Shown: piece after piece, positions 13,301 through 24,700 of the stretch
Position numbering within the stretch: the first letter of the stretch is position 1
Layout of the letters: every line of letters begins with the position of its first letter
Assembly: GCF_907165205.1 (NCBI RefSeq)
Contig: NC_058191.1
Span: 27,174,064 to 27,238,063 of the forward strand
Origin: Coccinella septempunctata
Taxonomy: Eukaryota > Arthropoda > Insecta > Coleoptera > Coccinellidae
Reading direction: 5' to 3'
DNA: 64,000 nucleotides
Notes under the pieces: model-generated
Seen by the model: only the letters and a program-made list of their open reading frames with translations
Told to the model about the DNA's origin: nothing
The model's database searches: none
Translations under genes and position numbers: made by a program

Positions 13301-13465
13301 TGGTTTCAATTATACATGGTCGACATATATGTTTTCTATACGGTTGTTTTGATATTATTGGCACTACTCAATTTTTATGTCATCAAAATTGCTATCAGAA
13401 TGGTGAAAAAGATTTTTGGTTCCAAAAAGAAAAGTATCAAACCTAAAAAAGTCAAGAAGTCTTGA
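4360..13465 (+). CDS. UDP-glycosyltransferase (UGT), first tandem copy
   Basis: Predicted membrane UGT that conjugates sugar (in insects usually UDP-glucose) to small lipophilic substrates in the ER lumen. Exons: 4360-4597, 7612-8007, 10827-11219, 11817-12036, 13159-13465; all borders are GT/AG and phases agree (1,1,1,2), giving 517 aa, normal for the family. Visible parts: signal peptide (residues 1-21), N-terminal acceptor region with TPSKSH and RGHHVTF, an N-glycosylation sequon (NLT, about 67), WIPQADILG (about 334-342), and the UGT signature FISHGGLGGNTES through GIPFFGDQ (about 349-378). A membrane helix (about 471-492) is followed by a short basic tail ending KVKKS, which fits a KxKxx ER-retrieval signal. 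The start was chosen because it opens the signal peptide. It is a tandem paralogue of the gene at 15721. Substrate cannot be read from sequence. Confidence 0.93.
5590..6132. repeat. Foldback element in UGT1 intron 1
   Basis: Two arms of about 130 bp (5590-5725 and 5996-6132) are inverted copies; both ends read CAGGGTGAT...ATCACCCTG. The same ACAGGGTG/CACCCTGTA termini occur as fragments elsewhere (for example 10533, 16670, 17045, 25694). The arms encode a repeated open frame in opposite strands, a by-product of the inversion and not a gene. Confidence 0.8.
6157..6287. repeat. Short palindromic MITE
   Basis: About 130 bp with imperfect inverted arms: TGTTCAATTC and GTTAATCCTGGATTAA on the left are mirrored on the right. 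It directly follows the foldback element. No coding content and no convincing target duplication. Confidence 0.65.
8777..9566 (-). mobile_element. 5'-truncated LINE (RTE-like) fragment
   Basis: On the minus strand, from 9566 down, the frame reads the end of a non-LTR reverse transcriptase. It includes LEQVEQFKYLGSFI, a frameshift, then KTAVYKAVVFPTLLYGSESW and RRHIKQLEQTQQRHLR (9372-9112). The rest, to 8777, is the 3' part and ends in a GAT-rich microsatellite (the CATCATCACC run at 8777-8800), as LINE tails often do. Truncated and frameshifted, so inactive. Lies in UGT1 intron 2. Confidence 0.75.
9567..9703. repeat. 137-bp foldback MITE, copy 1
   Basis: Long near-perfect inverted arms start GCTGTATTCGGGTTCGGCTT and end with its complement, around a short spacer containing GGGCGCAACAG. 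It is flanked by CAATA on both sides (9562-9566 and 9704-9708), a likely 5-bp target duplication. A second copy, with its spacer in the opposite orientation, lies at 51649-51785. Confidence 0.85.
9921..10539 (+). pseudogene. Degenerate Tc1/mariner-type transposase
   Basis: The frame at 9921-10178 has TVRVAVEQSPIRSAQSHGRA, and the following bases continue as SVRRILHKDL and PYKIMLVRELS in another frame. These are familiar from a common arthropod Tc1/mariner-type transposase helix-turn-helix region. After a gap, 10350-10430 reads TLPQLKQQITEEIRAV, near the C-terminus of the same family. The catalytic middle is missing and frames are broken. It ends with CGCACCCTGTATATT, so the ACAGGGTG termini scattered in this window may be this family's terminal repeats. 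Confidence 0.65.
11220..11816 (+). other. UGT1 intron 3, nothing recognised
   Basis: Intron between the third and fourth exons of the first UGT gene. No repeat, RNA or coding signal was recognised. Confidence 0.6.
12294..12329 (-). ncRNA. Hammerhead-ribozyme-like core (left arm)
   Basis: Minus strand reads CTGAAGA, A, GGAAA-TAAAAG-TTTCC, GAAA, CGTCGC. CUGANGA and GAAA are the two invariant hammerhead core segments, and here they bracket a perfect 5-bp stem II. Such motifs are known from Penelope-like and related retroelements. A possible cleavage strand (GACGT followed by T) lies on the same minus strand in the arm, but I could not confirm stem I, so activity is unproven. Confidence 0.45.
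12428..12505 (-). repeat. Retroposon 3'-tail fragment
   Basis: On the minus strand: GGCTGAAGGACTTCGGTCGA, GGCC, then AATAAAGAACTGTT and an (AAT)n run. Related tails occur at 19018-19075 (minus) and 41130-41215 (plus). The microsatellite end suggests a SINE or LINE 3' end. Confidence 0.6.
12806..12839 (+). ncRNA. Hammerhead-ribozyme-like core (right arm)
   Basis: Plus strand reads CTGAAGA (12806-12812), a stem region AGCAAA...TTTCC with one mismatch, GAAA (12830-12833), then CGTCGC. It is the inverted partner of the core at 12294-12329, with a slightly weaker stem II. A GACGTT stretch about 50 bp upstream could be the cleavage strand; stem I pairing is not convincing. Confidence 0.4.
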
Positions 13466-13901
13466 GTGAAAATAGGAGAGAACTAGGAAATCGAACGAAA
13501 GAAAGTGAAACAGAGAATATATTTCGACAAAGATGTATTATTCTAAAAGTTTGTAGATACGAATTATATTTTTCTAGGTGAGATCATTTTTTCATTCCCT
13601 AATTCCTATTATCCTTATGTCAAATATCAAAGGAGAAAAAAAAAGAAAACAATCGACAACAGAAATTTTGAGATGAAAAGTACAATTGTGTTTTTGTTCT
13701 GACAAAATTTTGTGCTGTGATGCCTTAATTTCGGATGGTCAGTAGCGCATTTTATGCTTAGGACTGTTCTCAATGCTTTAACTCGTGCTTCAAGCTTCAA
13801 GAGGGATCGAGTGAAGTGCAGCCGTTTGTAAAATAGATCAGAATTAATTTGTGCAAATTATCTAGAATAAAAATATTATTTTGTATTTTCTTCAATGCCT
13901 T
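13466..13901 (+). other. 3' UTR of the first UGT gene
   Basis: Sequence from the stop codon to the edge of the Tc1-like element. AATAAA at 13866-13871 is the likely poly(A) signal, only about 35 bp before transposon homology begins. Confidence 0.5.
13866..13871 (+). terminator. Poly(A) signal AATAAA
   Basis: AATAAA about 400 bp after the UGT1 stop and the only canonical hexamer I noticed in that stretch. Placement is an inference. Confidence 0.45.
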
Positions 13902-15247
13902 CAATTTTCAAGAAACTGAAATGCTGATAAGTGATTTAATACTTGGTATTTCCACCCCTTGCGTTAATTACAGCTCGGCAACGACGGTTCATACTCAAAA
14001 TGAGTGATCTTAAAATGTTCTGATCTAATCCATCCCAGATTTCTCCGAGTTGGATTCCTAAGTCATTAAGAGAAGCTGTATGATTTTCTGAACTTCTCAG
14101 CCTTCTATTGAGGTTGTCCCAAACCTGTTCAATCGGATTGAGATCTGGACTTCTTGCTGGCCATTCCATTCGAGAGACTTCAACCTCTTCAAGGTACTCC
14201 TGAACGATGCGCGCACGATGGGGTCTGGGATTATCGTCGATAAAAATGAAATTTTCACCAATGTATGGGGCAAATTTCACTGCATGCTCTTCAAGAATTT
14301 TCCCTATATACTTATCAGCATTCATAGCTCCATTATCAACGACCACTAGGTCTGTGCGAGCAGTCAAAGATATTCCACCCCATACCATAATCGATCCTCC
14401 CCCGAAACCAGTAGTATTCAGGAAATTGCACTGATCATATCTTTCATGTGGACGTCTGTATACAAGGGAACGTCGATCACAATGGTAGAGGCAGAATCTA
14501 GACTCATCTGTGAAGAGAACTCTTTCCCAATCGGCCTCTTCCCAATGGATATGCTCTCTCGCAAAATCCAAACGCGCCCTTCGATGGGCTTGGGTAAGAG
14601 CTGGGCGTCTTGCCGCGACACGAGGCCTTAAATCATATTCTCTGAGGCGATTTCTTATTGTCTGAGTGCTAATTTGCACCTCATGAGTTTGCTCAGGCTG
14701 AATTTGAAGGAGGCGAGCGGTTGCAAACCGTTGTCTCAACGAAGAAACTCTCAAGTAACGTTCTTGAATGGCAGTTGTTACCCGTGGTCTACCCTGTCCT
14801 GGCCTTCGGACATTCATACCTGTCTCCCTGAATCGCTGCAACATTCTGGACACACTTATATGGGAAACTCCAAACCTTTCTGCAATTCTTGTGTATGTCC
14901 AACCTTCTTCTCGCAAAACTACCGCTTGGGCACATTCCTCTTGGGTCAAATTGCGTGTTTCGCGTTGCATAGCGATCGAGTGTAGAAAATCAAACTAAAG
15001 AAAAACGATTGATCACTAGGATTGATCGAGAACAACTGATTTTAGAATGGAGCCAATACATTCAAAATCTGATAATATCATCTTTTTCTATTCCTGCTGG
15101 GAAAAAGCATCTGTATTGAAGAAAACCGTTGAAAGTGGATAACATATGCATGCATAATTCTGATAAAAATAATTATCATTGAGAACACCTTCAGTTGTAG
15201 AATAAATTTGAATTTTCCATAATGTGCTTTAATTTTTTTGCGCAGTG
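13902..15247 (-). mobile_element. Tc1-like transposon, copy A (one end lost)
   Basis: Homologous to the full element at 48328-49860. The right end is intact: ...TTTTTTTGCGCAGTG ending at 15247, followed by TA. On the left, homology stops near 13902 and no CACTGCGCAAAA terminal repeat is present, so about 170 bp including the left terminal repeat are missing. It still encodes an uninterrupted transposase. Confidence 0.85.
13936..14970 (-). CDS. Tc1-like DD34E transposase, intact frame
   Basis: 344 aa, normal length for a Tc1 transposase, which cuts and pastes its own element at TA sites. Residues 1-60 form a helix-turn-helix (EEGWTYTRIAERFGVSHISV), then a GRPR-type hook (residues 58-62) and a second DNA-binding region to about 115. 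The catalytic triad is visible: D in LFTDESRF, D in FIDDNPRPHRA, and E in DLNPIEQVW, with 34 residues between the last two (DD34E). The frame has no stop or frameshift. The element has lost one terminal repeat, so it probably cannot move itself but might act on other copies such as 48328-49860. No evidence of expression. Confidence 0.9.
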   Translation of the reverse strand: MQRETRNLTQEECAQAVVLREEGWTYTRIAERFGVSHISVSRMLQRFRETGMNVRRPGQGRPRVTTAIQERYLRVSSLRQRFATARLLQIQPEQTHEVQISTQTIRNRLREYDLRPRVAARRPALTQAHRRARLDFAREHIHWEEADWERVLFTDESRFCLYHCDRRSLVYRRPHERYDQCNFLNTTGFGGGSIMVWGGISLTARTDLVVVDNGAMNADKYIGKILEEHAVKFAPYIGENFIFIDDNPRPHRARIVQEYLEEVEVSRMEWPARSPDLNPIEQVWDNLNRRLRSSENHTASLNDLGIQLGEIWDGLDQNILRSLILSMNRRCRAVINARGGNTKY

Positions 15248-15630
15248 TATTTGAAACAGTAAAATTTTAGATACGCTCTGTGATTCGAAAACGAATAAAG
15301 ATATTTATGGCCTGTTTTACAACATCTGAAATAAAACAGAGTTCGGGGGTCCTTGAACATTTTTTCTCTAACTCTGACTGTTCTGGAGATGCTTTCAGTG
15401 ACCAGCAATTAGGGACACCCTATACTCTAGAACACATACTTCAGCTTATTTTTCAAAATGGAATGCCACATCCTAATCAATTGAATCAGTTTATACAGAT
15501 AAGGTAAAAACTTGAATTAATATCCTTCCACGATATAAAACTCAAACATATAATAATAGAACTTAATTCTGAACTCAGACGTGAATGTATCCTAAATAAG
15601 CAGGTCCTGCCTTCTTATCAAGATACCCGT

Positions 15631-15662
15631 TATAAAGGCATAACCAAACAACATGATAAAAT
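15631..15662 (+). promoter_or_regulatory. TATA box and shared promoter block of the second UGT gene
   Basis: TATAAAGG at 15631, 90 bp before the ATG, followed by ATAACCAAACAACATGATAA. The first UGT gene has a matching block at 4261-4290. Function is inferred from position and conservation between paralogues. Confidence 0.55.
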
Positions 15663-15720
15663 ATCATTATTACATGGAAGAATCTTCCTGCAGTCGACAC
15701 GGTATAATCGTGGGAACAAC

Positions 15721-18700
15721 ATGAGGTTGTTGAATATCCTATCCGTTCTCGTGTTATTTCTGGCCAGTTCTTCGAATGGAGCGGATATATTATCTATTTT
15801 CAGTACCCCTAGTAAAAGTCACAGCATTTTAGGAGTAAAACTAGCTGAAGGACTGATCAGGAAAGGTCATCATGTGACATTCGCGAGTCCGTTCCCTGTA
15901 GGACCTATGGAAAATTTGACCCATATTCATTTGAAGACTATTTACGAATTTCAAGGTAACTAGAGAAGTTAATAAAGGGGCACAAGTCTTAAACTTGTTA
16001 TTAGATCTTGGTGGCAGATTTTTGGGATTCAGGGAATCCTTATTCATTTGCCAATTCACAGCATCATTCATTCGATAGAAATTGTATTTTCTCTAGAGAA
16101 TACTACTTTACTGATATTTTTATGATAGCTGTACCATCAGTGCAATAACCCCTTTTCTTGCGATAGTTACGGAAAAATTTTCCACTCAAGTGTTGTTGCC
16201 CTTGCCTTGAATGAATTCATCAGGTTGTAGGTTTGCAGCGTTACTAGAGTTAATTCTGTTTTTTCTAATAAATACCCTTTGCCCTAGATATAATTTTCAT
16301 ACAATTGAATATGAAATGTTTCATCAGACGTTTTCGAGGAAGGAATTGTAATACAGATTCAAGATTTTGGATTTTAGTTTTAGAGTACATGAACTTGAAT
16401 TCCTAATATAGCCTACTTCAAAAACTACAACCATACAAATGAATCTGTCTGTGCGAAACCTGGCTTTAGCCGTGAAATTCGAATATTATTCAATAACGGC
16501 AAAAATACTGATTCTAAAGGCATGAAATGTTTGGGACACCCTTACTAGTTTTTGACGAGCAATCGATTGGAATTATAAAATTATAGGGTTGCCCTTTGAA
16601 TAAAATGGGATATCATTGTTTTATTGAGGCTCACTTTGGAGCCCTGTTTCAGACACCCTGTATAATATTTCCTCATAAATTATACAAAAAACAGTATCAG
16701 CGCACTTTCGCAAAAAACAATTCTTACAATGATTGATTTCGAAGATATGGACACTAATTTGTGACATTTTTTTTTTTTAAATTTGATAATCAGGCTATAA
16801 CTCAAAAATCGCTTGAGTGGCATATCATACATCAAATCAGTGTAGAATTGGAAGAATAATTCGAATATGTATAAATATACAGGTTGTTGCATCTGAAATA
16901 ACGAAGTTACATTCGCTTCCGGTAAAACCGCTTGAAAATATTTTACAATTCGTGTTCATGTACTCTAAAACGAAAATCCAAAATCTTGAATCTGTATTAC
17001 AATTTCTTTCTGGAATAAGTCTAATGAAACACTCAAAAAAATCACCCTGTATAGCTGAAATTTTTGAGTTCATTAGCTAGAACTAAAATTTTCACAATTT
17101 TCTGAATGATTTGAAAAAATTTGAATAACTCCCAGTTAAATTCGTTGTGCCCAATCACAAAACTACACCATTTCCAAGTATTATTCAGAAATGATCAATT
17201 GAAATTCAGATTCTTCAGTTTAGTTGCAGGAATGATAATTTGTAATTAGTCACAATTATGTATTTCAGAAACCGTCATTTTTCATTCAGAAAGTATGTAC
17301 CTATATTATTAAGATGTTCATTCTCAATTAGAATTTATATTTCCTGAAATACAATGGTTTATTTGATTGAACTTAAAACAAATAATCTGTTCAGTTATGG
17401 ATTTTGATCAAATATCGGCCGCATTAATTCAATATTTATGTGATTTACAATTATTGACGACAAACAACACTGAATTTCCAGTGTTAAATTGGCCAAAATG
17501 AATTTTTTCTTAAATGAACTTTACTCATCAGAAATACAAGTGATGTTTTCTGAATATATGTTGACCATTTATGAATTACATCTGGAAATGTAGGTCTTGA
17601 TCCAGTAATTCGTTCCATTTTTATTTTGTTCATCTGATCAACTTAACGGATTTGTTGTCTTTTATCTATGCAATCTACAGTACATGCTATACATATACAG
17701 TCCATGCTGCCCTATGGTGACACAGAAAAAAAAACCCAATTTGAATCCCCATATTATTATTATTTTTTGAGTACTATCTTGAAATCTGCTCTTCAGGAAG
17801 AAAATTACTATGTTTCAAAGATATCAAGGATAGTTTGATAGTTAGGTAGATAGATAGATAACAATCTTTATTTTGAAGCACGTACAGCACAACTAAACTT
17901 ACTCTGCACACACAACTAGATAGTTAGTTGTATTGTATTTCTTTATCGTCTGAAATATTATTGTGTTTCTTTATCGTCTTAGAAAAATTCCCTACCAACT
18001 GACCTCCAGCAAATGTCATCAAAAATATTTTTAATTTCAGAGAAAAGTTTGAAAAACCCTGGAAAATTATCGAATACCTTCACAATGTTTCAACGCATTG
18101 CGAGCATCACAAAAGAAGTGAATGAACTATTTTGGGAAGATCCAAATATTCAAAAGTTGCTGAAAGAAAAGCCAAAATACGATTTGCTGATTCTGATGAC
18201 CTTTTTCAACGACGCAATATTAGGCATTGGTCATCACTTAGGGGTACCAACCGTGATATTCAGCAATGTTGGTACTTTCAGCCTTTGGAACAATTATGTG
18301 GCTAATCCCACCATGCCCTACTCACCAGATCCGATACTGGGTATACCAACCGACAATTTCTTCGGAAGATTGGCAACGGTAACCGGTAATTTCTTCATGG
18401 CGATACTGTCTCGTTATCAGATAGAACCCATCAACCAAGGTAATAATATAACACCTGTTTTGCAAATAATCAAATAAAAATATACAGGCTGCTTCTAAAT
18501 TGAAATAGAAGTTTCTGAGAGGCGTAGTAGTGCCAAATATAATCATAATAGCCTAGTTCGCGGTTTCAATTCTGATGGGTGAGAATTTCGGATTTCTATC
18601 GAAGCAGAAATTACAAAAAATCCCTCATCGCCTGCAAACAAACCTTCAACTGAAAAAAATTAACCCGACGAGAATGAAATCCACATTTGTGAGATATTTC

Positions 18701-21700
18701 CTGAACCCTGTACCATTGCTCTACCAAAACTTGCAACATTTATTATGCAAATAAAGAGAATATAGTGGTGTAAAACTTGACTTATTGACGCCTAGTTGCA
18801 GGAACTTCAATTATAATTTAATGGGCCATTAAAATTTTAATCCCCCACCAAACAGGGAATATTCACTGGTTAATGAAGGATTAAAACCTTAATGGACCAT
18901 TAAATAATAATTGACGTTTCTGCAACTGGGTGTTAATGAATAACTGAACTAAACTCTTACAGTGAAACGTATTAGTTTATTCAGTATTATATTGTGCAGA
19001 ACAATAACTTTAATAAGAGTGGATTATTCGAAAATCAAAAGGAGACCATCGATCGAAATCCTTCAACCGGTATGACAATCTATATTTTCTTGTTTCAAAC
19101 TTCTGCTTCAACACATTTGATTCTTGATTTATTCCTCAATTATCATCTTAAAAATGCATAGTTGAAGTCAAAAACTAGTACATTGAGGGATACCAATGGG
19201 CTCTTTCCTACCAAACTCCTTCAGTAAATTGGATATTTTATTCATTTTTCCAACACACCTCAAACCAAACTGAAAAAATTTCAGGGGGAGGCTTATAATT
19301 ATTTCTTTCGTTTTCCATTAGGGAGGTTCATTACTGAAACAAACAAATCAAAATTATACAGCGCATAATAAAGTGCACCACGCAGGAATTACACATGAGC
19401 CACAGATTTTTGCTTCTTAAATCAACATTGAGTGGTCAATTCAAGGTTGAAACTTGACTTGTTCTCGTTTGAGAGGCTGGATAGTAAAATTATAAGTGAT
19501 CGAAACTGAAAATTTCAAGGATAAAAACAAAATTCATCAATACATTGTCGACTGCAAGATACCGGTATCACATCGTCCCACCACCCAAAGAACCAATGAA
19601 ATTTTGCTTAGAATCTGGTAAAATTGATCGAGAATCTCTTCAAGAGAATATGCAGAAATGGTATCGTGATATTGAATACATAATTCCGAGTTTTAGCTAT
19701 TTCCCGTATTCACTGCAGATCCTGGAGTTATGCCAGAAATATCATTACGCTACAGATCGAAAGCTTACTACTTAAGCTTTCTTGCTGCTTCACTCTTAGC
19801 ATATTTAAACGATAAAGAATTGGTTACTCTCACGTATAGACAAGTAGAATAAGAAGTCAATTATGAACAACCAAAGCATTTATTGCTAGAATAGCTTCAG
19901 ATATGTGCCAATATGAATTTTCTAAGTTTTCCCTGTCAGGGTGTTTTCGCGATTTTCGATTATACCTCCTGTGGAACTGAAAATTTCGAAAAAATGATTG
20001 ATACGAAAATTGTATGGCTTTAAATTCTGGCTCTAATCAGGCCAGATGCATACTTCATATAGGACTATCCGTTCTCGTTATACAGGTCCTCAAAGTTTGA
20101 CCAATTTTTCAGAATAAAGATGGAATTCAGTTGAAAGTCCTAGTTGTGAATGCGGGAAACCAGAAGAAACCATAAATCATCTAGTTGATCTTTGTAGCAT
20201 TGATTAATTTCCGGATGGTTTTAAGGCTATACATGCAGTTGTGATTCTTTTTTGAATCGGGTTGTAAATTTTAAGTCAATCTGACATATTGAATCTAGTT
20301 ATATTATTTTACATTTTTCTGCTTTTGTTTTCCCTCTATTTCAGATAAAAGTTTCTGTTCTTCTGGACTTACTAGATTTTCTTTTTTTTTTTAAGAAAGG
20401 ATCAATTTTTGCAGTACGAGATGCCCTTCAATATAAAATATTTCAGCTCATTTCGTTAAAAATTTCATTTCTTACAATGCACTACACCGAGCACTACACA
20501 CAATACTTTCACATGGGTTTTTCCCTAAGCTCTTGAATCATACACCAAATTGTATGGACCTCGTTTACGCTAACCTCTGCTAAAACTGTATCTGATACAC
20601 ATTATATAATAATTGTTTGCTGTTTGTTGTTTGATGATTAAAAATATCAAAACCCACGCATACCCAAGGTAAAAACTTTGGATTCAAATTGTCAGTCTAC
20701 ACAAAACAAATCATCAAAGAAAAAACGTCGCACATTTCACAAAAAACTAACGATATAGTAAAAGAATAAAAAAGATACAAAATCAACTAAAACATTTTCC
20801 ATCAATTTTTTTGTTACTGCAATCAAGCAATATTAGGGGTCCTCTTGATTTCATAGTCACAGTTTTCACATCATTATAAGAAAGAAACAAAATCAACTAA
20901 AACATTCTCCATCAATTCTTTTGCTACTTCAATCAAGCAATGTTAGGGGTCCTCTTGATTTCATAGTCACAGTTTTCATCATAATCCTCATCCTCTCTAT
21001 AATATCCACACAAATAATACACTTATCCGTCGTTTTCAATCACACAAGAATATTCACAATATGTAAAATGCACAAAACTTTCTAATACGCACTGATCTTA
21101 ATGGAAGAATAGATTAATAGTACAGTCTGTAGTCATTTGCAACAAAACTTGTCGAATATATTTCGTAGTTTGTCGATGAATACTGGCATTACTTCAAAAT
21201 TGCATTCGGTGCAAAAACCAATAATTGTCAGTCATGAGATAATAGCAAAATCCACAAGGTGTAGGTGTGACATCCACAATTCAAGAAATAACAAATGAAC
21301 TAATTTTTACCAAGACTTGTTACAGAAACAACCGACTACCCTGAAATACATCCCTTTGATTTTCGCGTTCGAGATCAATAAATTGAACAAGTCCTAATGC
21401 TGTTTGTCGATGAATACTGGCATTACTTCAAAATTGCATTCGGTGCAAAAACCAATAATTGTCAGCCATGAGATAATAGCAAAATCCACAAGGTGTAGGT
21501 GTGACATCCACAATTCAAGAAATAACAAATGAACTAATTTTTACCAAGACTTGTTACAGAAACAACCGACTACCCTGAAATACATCCCTTTGATTTTCGC
21601 GTTCGAGATCAATAAATTGAACAAGTCCTAATGCTAATGAAGGCTATTCCTAGAAGTATATCAAAAATATGTGGAAAATGTGTGAAAATTCAGAAGATTC

Positions 21701-24700
21701 TCTCGTTGTCCCAAAAACCGTTGGAAAATATTTCCATTTCGATAAAAGAGCAGTTCACCTAATGGCACTACCAAACGGTTTCAATTTAGGTTAAGGTTCT
21801 AATTATTTCTCAACCTGAGGAGATTCAAACAGCGTAATAAAAAATGCTGTAATACAATTCAATCATAAAAAATATTCCTTTATTTATAGGTCTGGTGGAT
21901 AAGCATCTCCCAAATTCACCACCACTGCGAGAACTTCAGAAGAACGTGTCGGTTGTTCTGGCAAATTCGCACGTGAGCATCGAACCCGCGAGACCATACG
22001 TGCCAAACATGATACAAATTGGCGGTTTCCACGTTCAGGATACAAAACCGCTACCTGAAGATATTAAACTATTCTTAGACGGTGCCAAGCAAGGCGCCAT
22101 TCTTTTCACATTAGGCTCAATTCTTAAATTTGAAACGATGGAAGAAGAGAAACGAGAGGCCGTATTGAAAGTACTGGGAGAGATGGCTCCAGTGAGAGTT
22201 CTGCTGAAATCTGAAAAGGAGGTCGAAAGTGTAGCAGGAAACATAATGATGAAGCCTTGGTTACCACAAGCTGATATTTTGGGTAAAAATTAGATATTTT
22301 TGCTCTTCATCCCTGAATTTTTTCTCAAATATGTGTTCGCAATGAAAATCTCGTAACCCAAGAAAGATTGATATACTAGTGAACCTATAGAACAAATCGA
22401 GGCTAAGAATAATTCAGTATTTGTAAAGTGTGTGGTTCACGTAAGCGGGTCACTGAATTTAGCGTCTTATTCATCGAGCAATATTCAAAAGTGAACCATC
22501 AACAGTATTATAGTATTTTTCAAGGGCTATCCGAATGTGCCATTGAAAGAATAATGGCATGTTTGATGCAAAAAAAATTGCCGCTTTCTGGAAAACTAGA
22601 AGTTGCAATAAAAAAATTTAGTCAGAAATTAGCTCTGAACCACATAATCTTGAAAACCAGCAGATTAAAAAATCATTTTACCGTTTACCGTACTCATAGA
22701 AAATGGTTGACGCCTTCAAGAGTAAGAAAAGTGAATAATACGAAATCACATAATTCAAATGCAAATCGACAAATGTTACGATCCAAATCGAACTAGCAAA
22801 CCATCATCACTTGAAGTATTACCAGAAATACCACCAGATTCTGACCATGGTTTCGGTCTCATTTGACTTCGTCAGAGCAACACAACTCAACCTTGATGAA
22901 AACTGTATTAATTCATGGTCCCTTTATTCGATGTCAGTAGAGGTGTAGAGGATATGAATTGTGTTGATCTGACGAGGTAAAATGAGACAGAAAACGTGGT
23001 CAGCATCTACTCTTTCTCGACGAGATGGCATTTCTGTTAATTATAATAGTTTTTCACGTCCTTTCATTTAGTATTAGAACAGTTTTTCACAGGGGTTAGG
23101 ACCACTAAAGAAAACAACTTTATAGCAAAGCCGACGTTTCGTCCATATATTTGGACTTCTTCAGGGCTGCAAGGTAACAAGTACACGAATTACAAACAAA
23201 TACAAAAAGGCACTAATACATGGTTAACTCACCGTAAGCTAAATGTCGTTCAGTGTTGTCTGTTAATACTTTGAGGGATGGTTAGTTCGATTTAGATCAT
23301 AACATTTGTTTATTTAAAATCAGTGGATGTTATGGATCTAAATTAATTTAGTTGTTTTTTTTTTTTCGAGATAACTTTCCCCGCCTTTAAAGGATAGTTT
23401 TTTCTATAGCACATTTGGATAGTCCTTGAAAAATACTATCATGTAGATACATCACTTTTTAATTTTCTTCAATGAATTAGTCACAAAATCAGTGACCCGC
23501 TTACGTAAATCACACTAAATACTTTTTATATTTTTTGCCTCCAACTTCTAGCTGGAATGTTATCAGGGTGTTTATCAAACAGTAGGTGGATGACCTTACT
23601 TGTGTTTAGATTAATGAAATACTCATTATCTTTCAATGTTAACAATAATAACGCGACGAAAGTTCCCATTTTTGACGATCCATTACTCAGAAGGGGTACA
23701 AGTAAATATTGGACCACGTTTCTCAACAAAATAATAGTATTTCTTGGCAAGGAATTATCCCCTGCATTTTTGCCGCAGCTTCAGTGAACGCCTTATATAA
23801 CGTATGTCTCAAAAAATCTCGGAATTTTCATCTATCGAAATTTGTTATCCGTGTTATTTCTGAAATAAAAAGACGATCATTCACTCTGAGAGTTAGGAAA
23901 TTGAATTGGGGGTTGGTTCCCGTTTCTCTGTCAGATGTCGTTACGTAGTATTTATACATCATATCCGCTACTGACATCGAATAGAAGGAACCAGCAATTC
24001 ATTCCACTTTCCAGTTTCGTCGACGGAGTACTTATGTTTCTCTGAGGAAGTCAAGGTCAAATAAGACCGAAAATGGAATTTCGTGTAATACTTTGACTGA
24101 GGGTAGTTTGTTAGTTCGACTTGAATCCTAACATTTTGTTGATTTAATTATCGGCGAACATTATGCATCTAAATTAATTCCGTTTGAAAAGACAATACAT
24201 ATTATTGATCTTCTTTTTCGCTCAGCTGCATTGTACAATCTCCATATAGGATCATTCATTTGTTTTTCAAGCACACCCTAACGTCAAACTCTTCATCTCG
24301 CACGGCGGGTTGGGAGGTAACACAGAGAGTGTATACCATGGTGTGCCAATTCTGGGAATACCATTTTATGGGGACCAAGTGAAGAACATGCACGAGGCCA
24401 AATCGGCCGGCTACGCGGAAGTAATACAGCCTGACGATATAACTGAGGAACGCTTTCGTCGAAAGCTGAAGGAAATGCTGTCGAGTGTTAAGTGAGTAAA
24501 ATTTTTTATTCCTCATTCAATGCAGTGAAGATCCTGCAGGAGCTGCAATTTCAGGATTTCGAAAAATGTCGAGTATGCTCTGGTTCAATCGGCAGTTCTT
24601 AGATTTTTTTAGACCTTACGAGAAAGTAGGTACTGGGTCAGATTTATAGACTATTGAATAATGGCTCATAAACCACTAGGGATTTATGAATGTCATAATG

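Noticed and set aside
19545..19775. 76-aa frame in UGT2 intron 2 upstream of the LINE scrap
   Set aside because: Composition is protein-like, but no motif and no clear link to the LINE fragment at 20060.
22428..22796. 122-aa basic frame in UGT2 intron 3
   Set aside because: Lies mostly in one arm of an inverted repeat and carries no recognisable motif.
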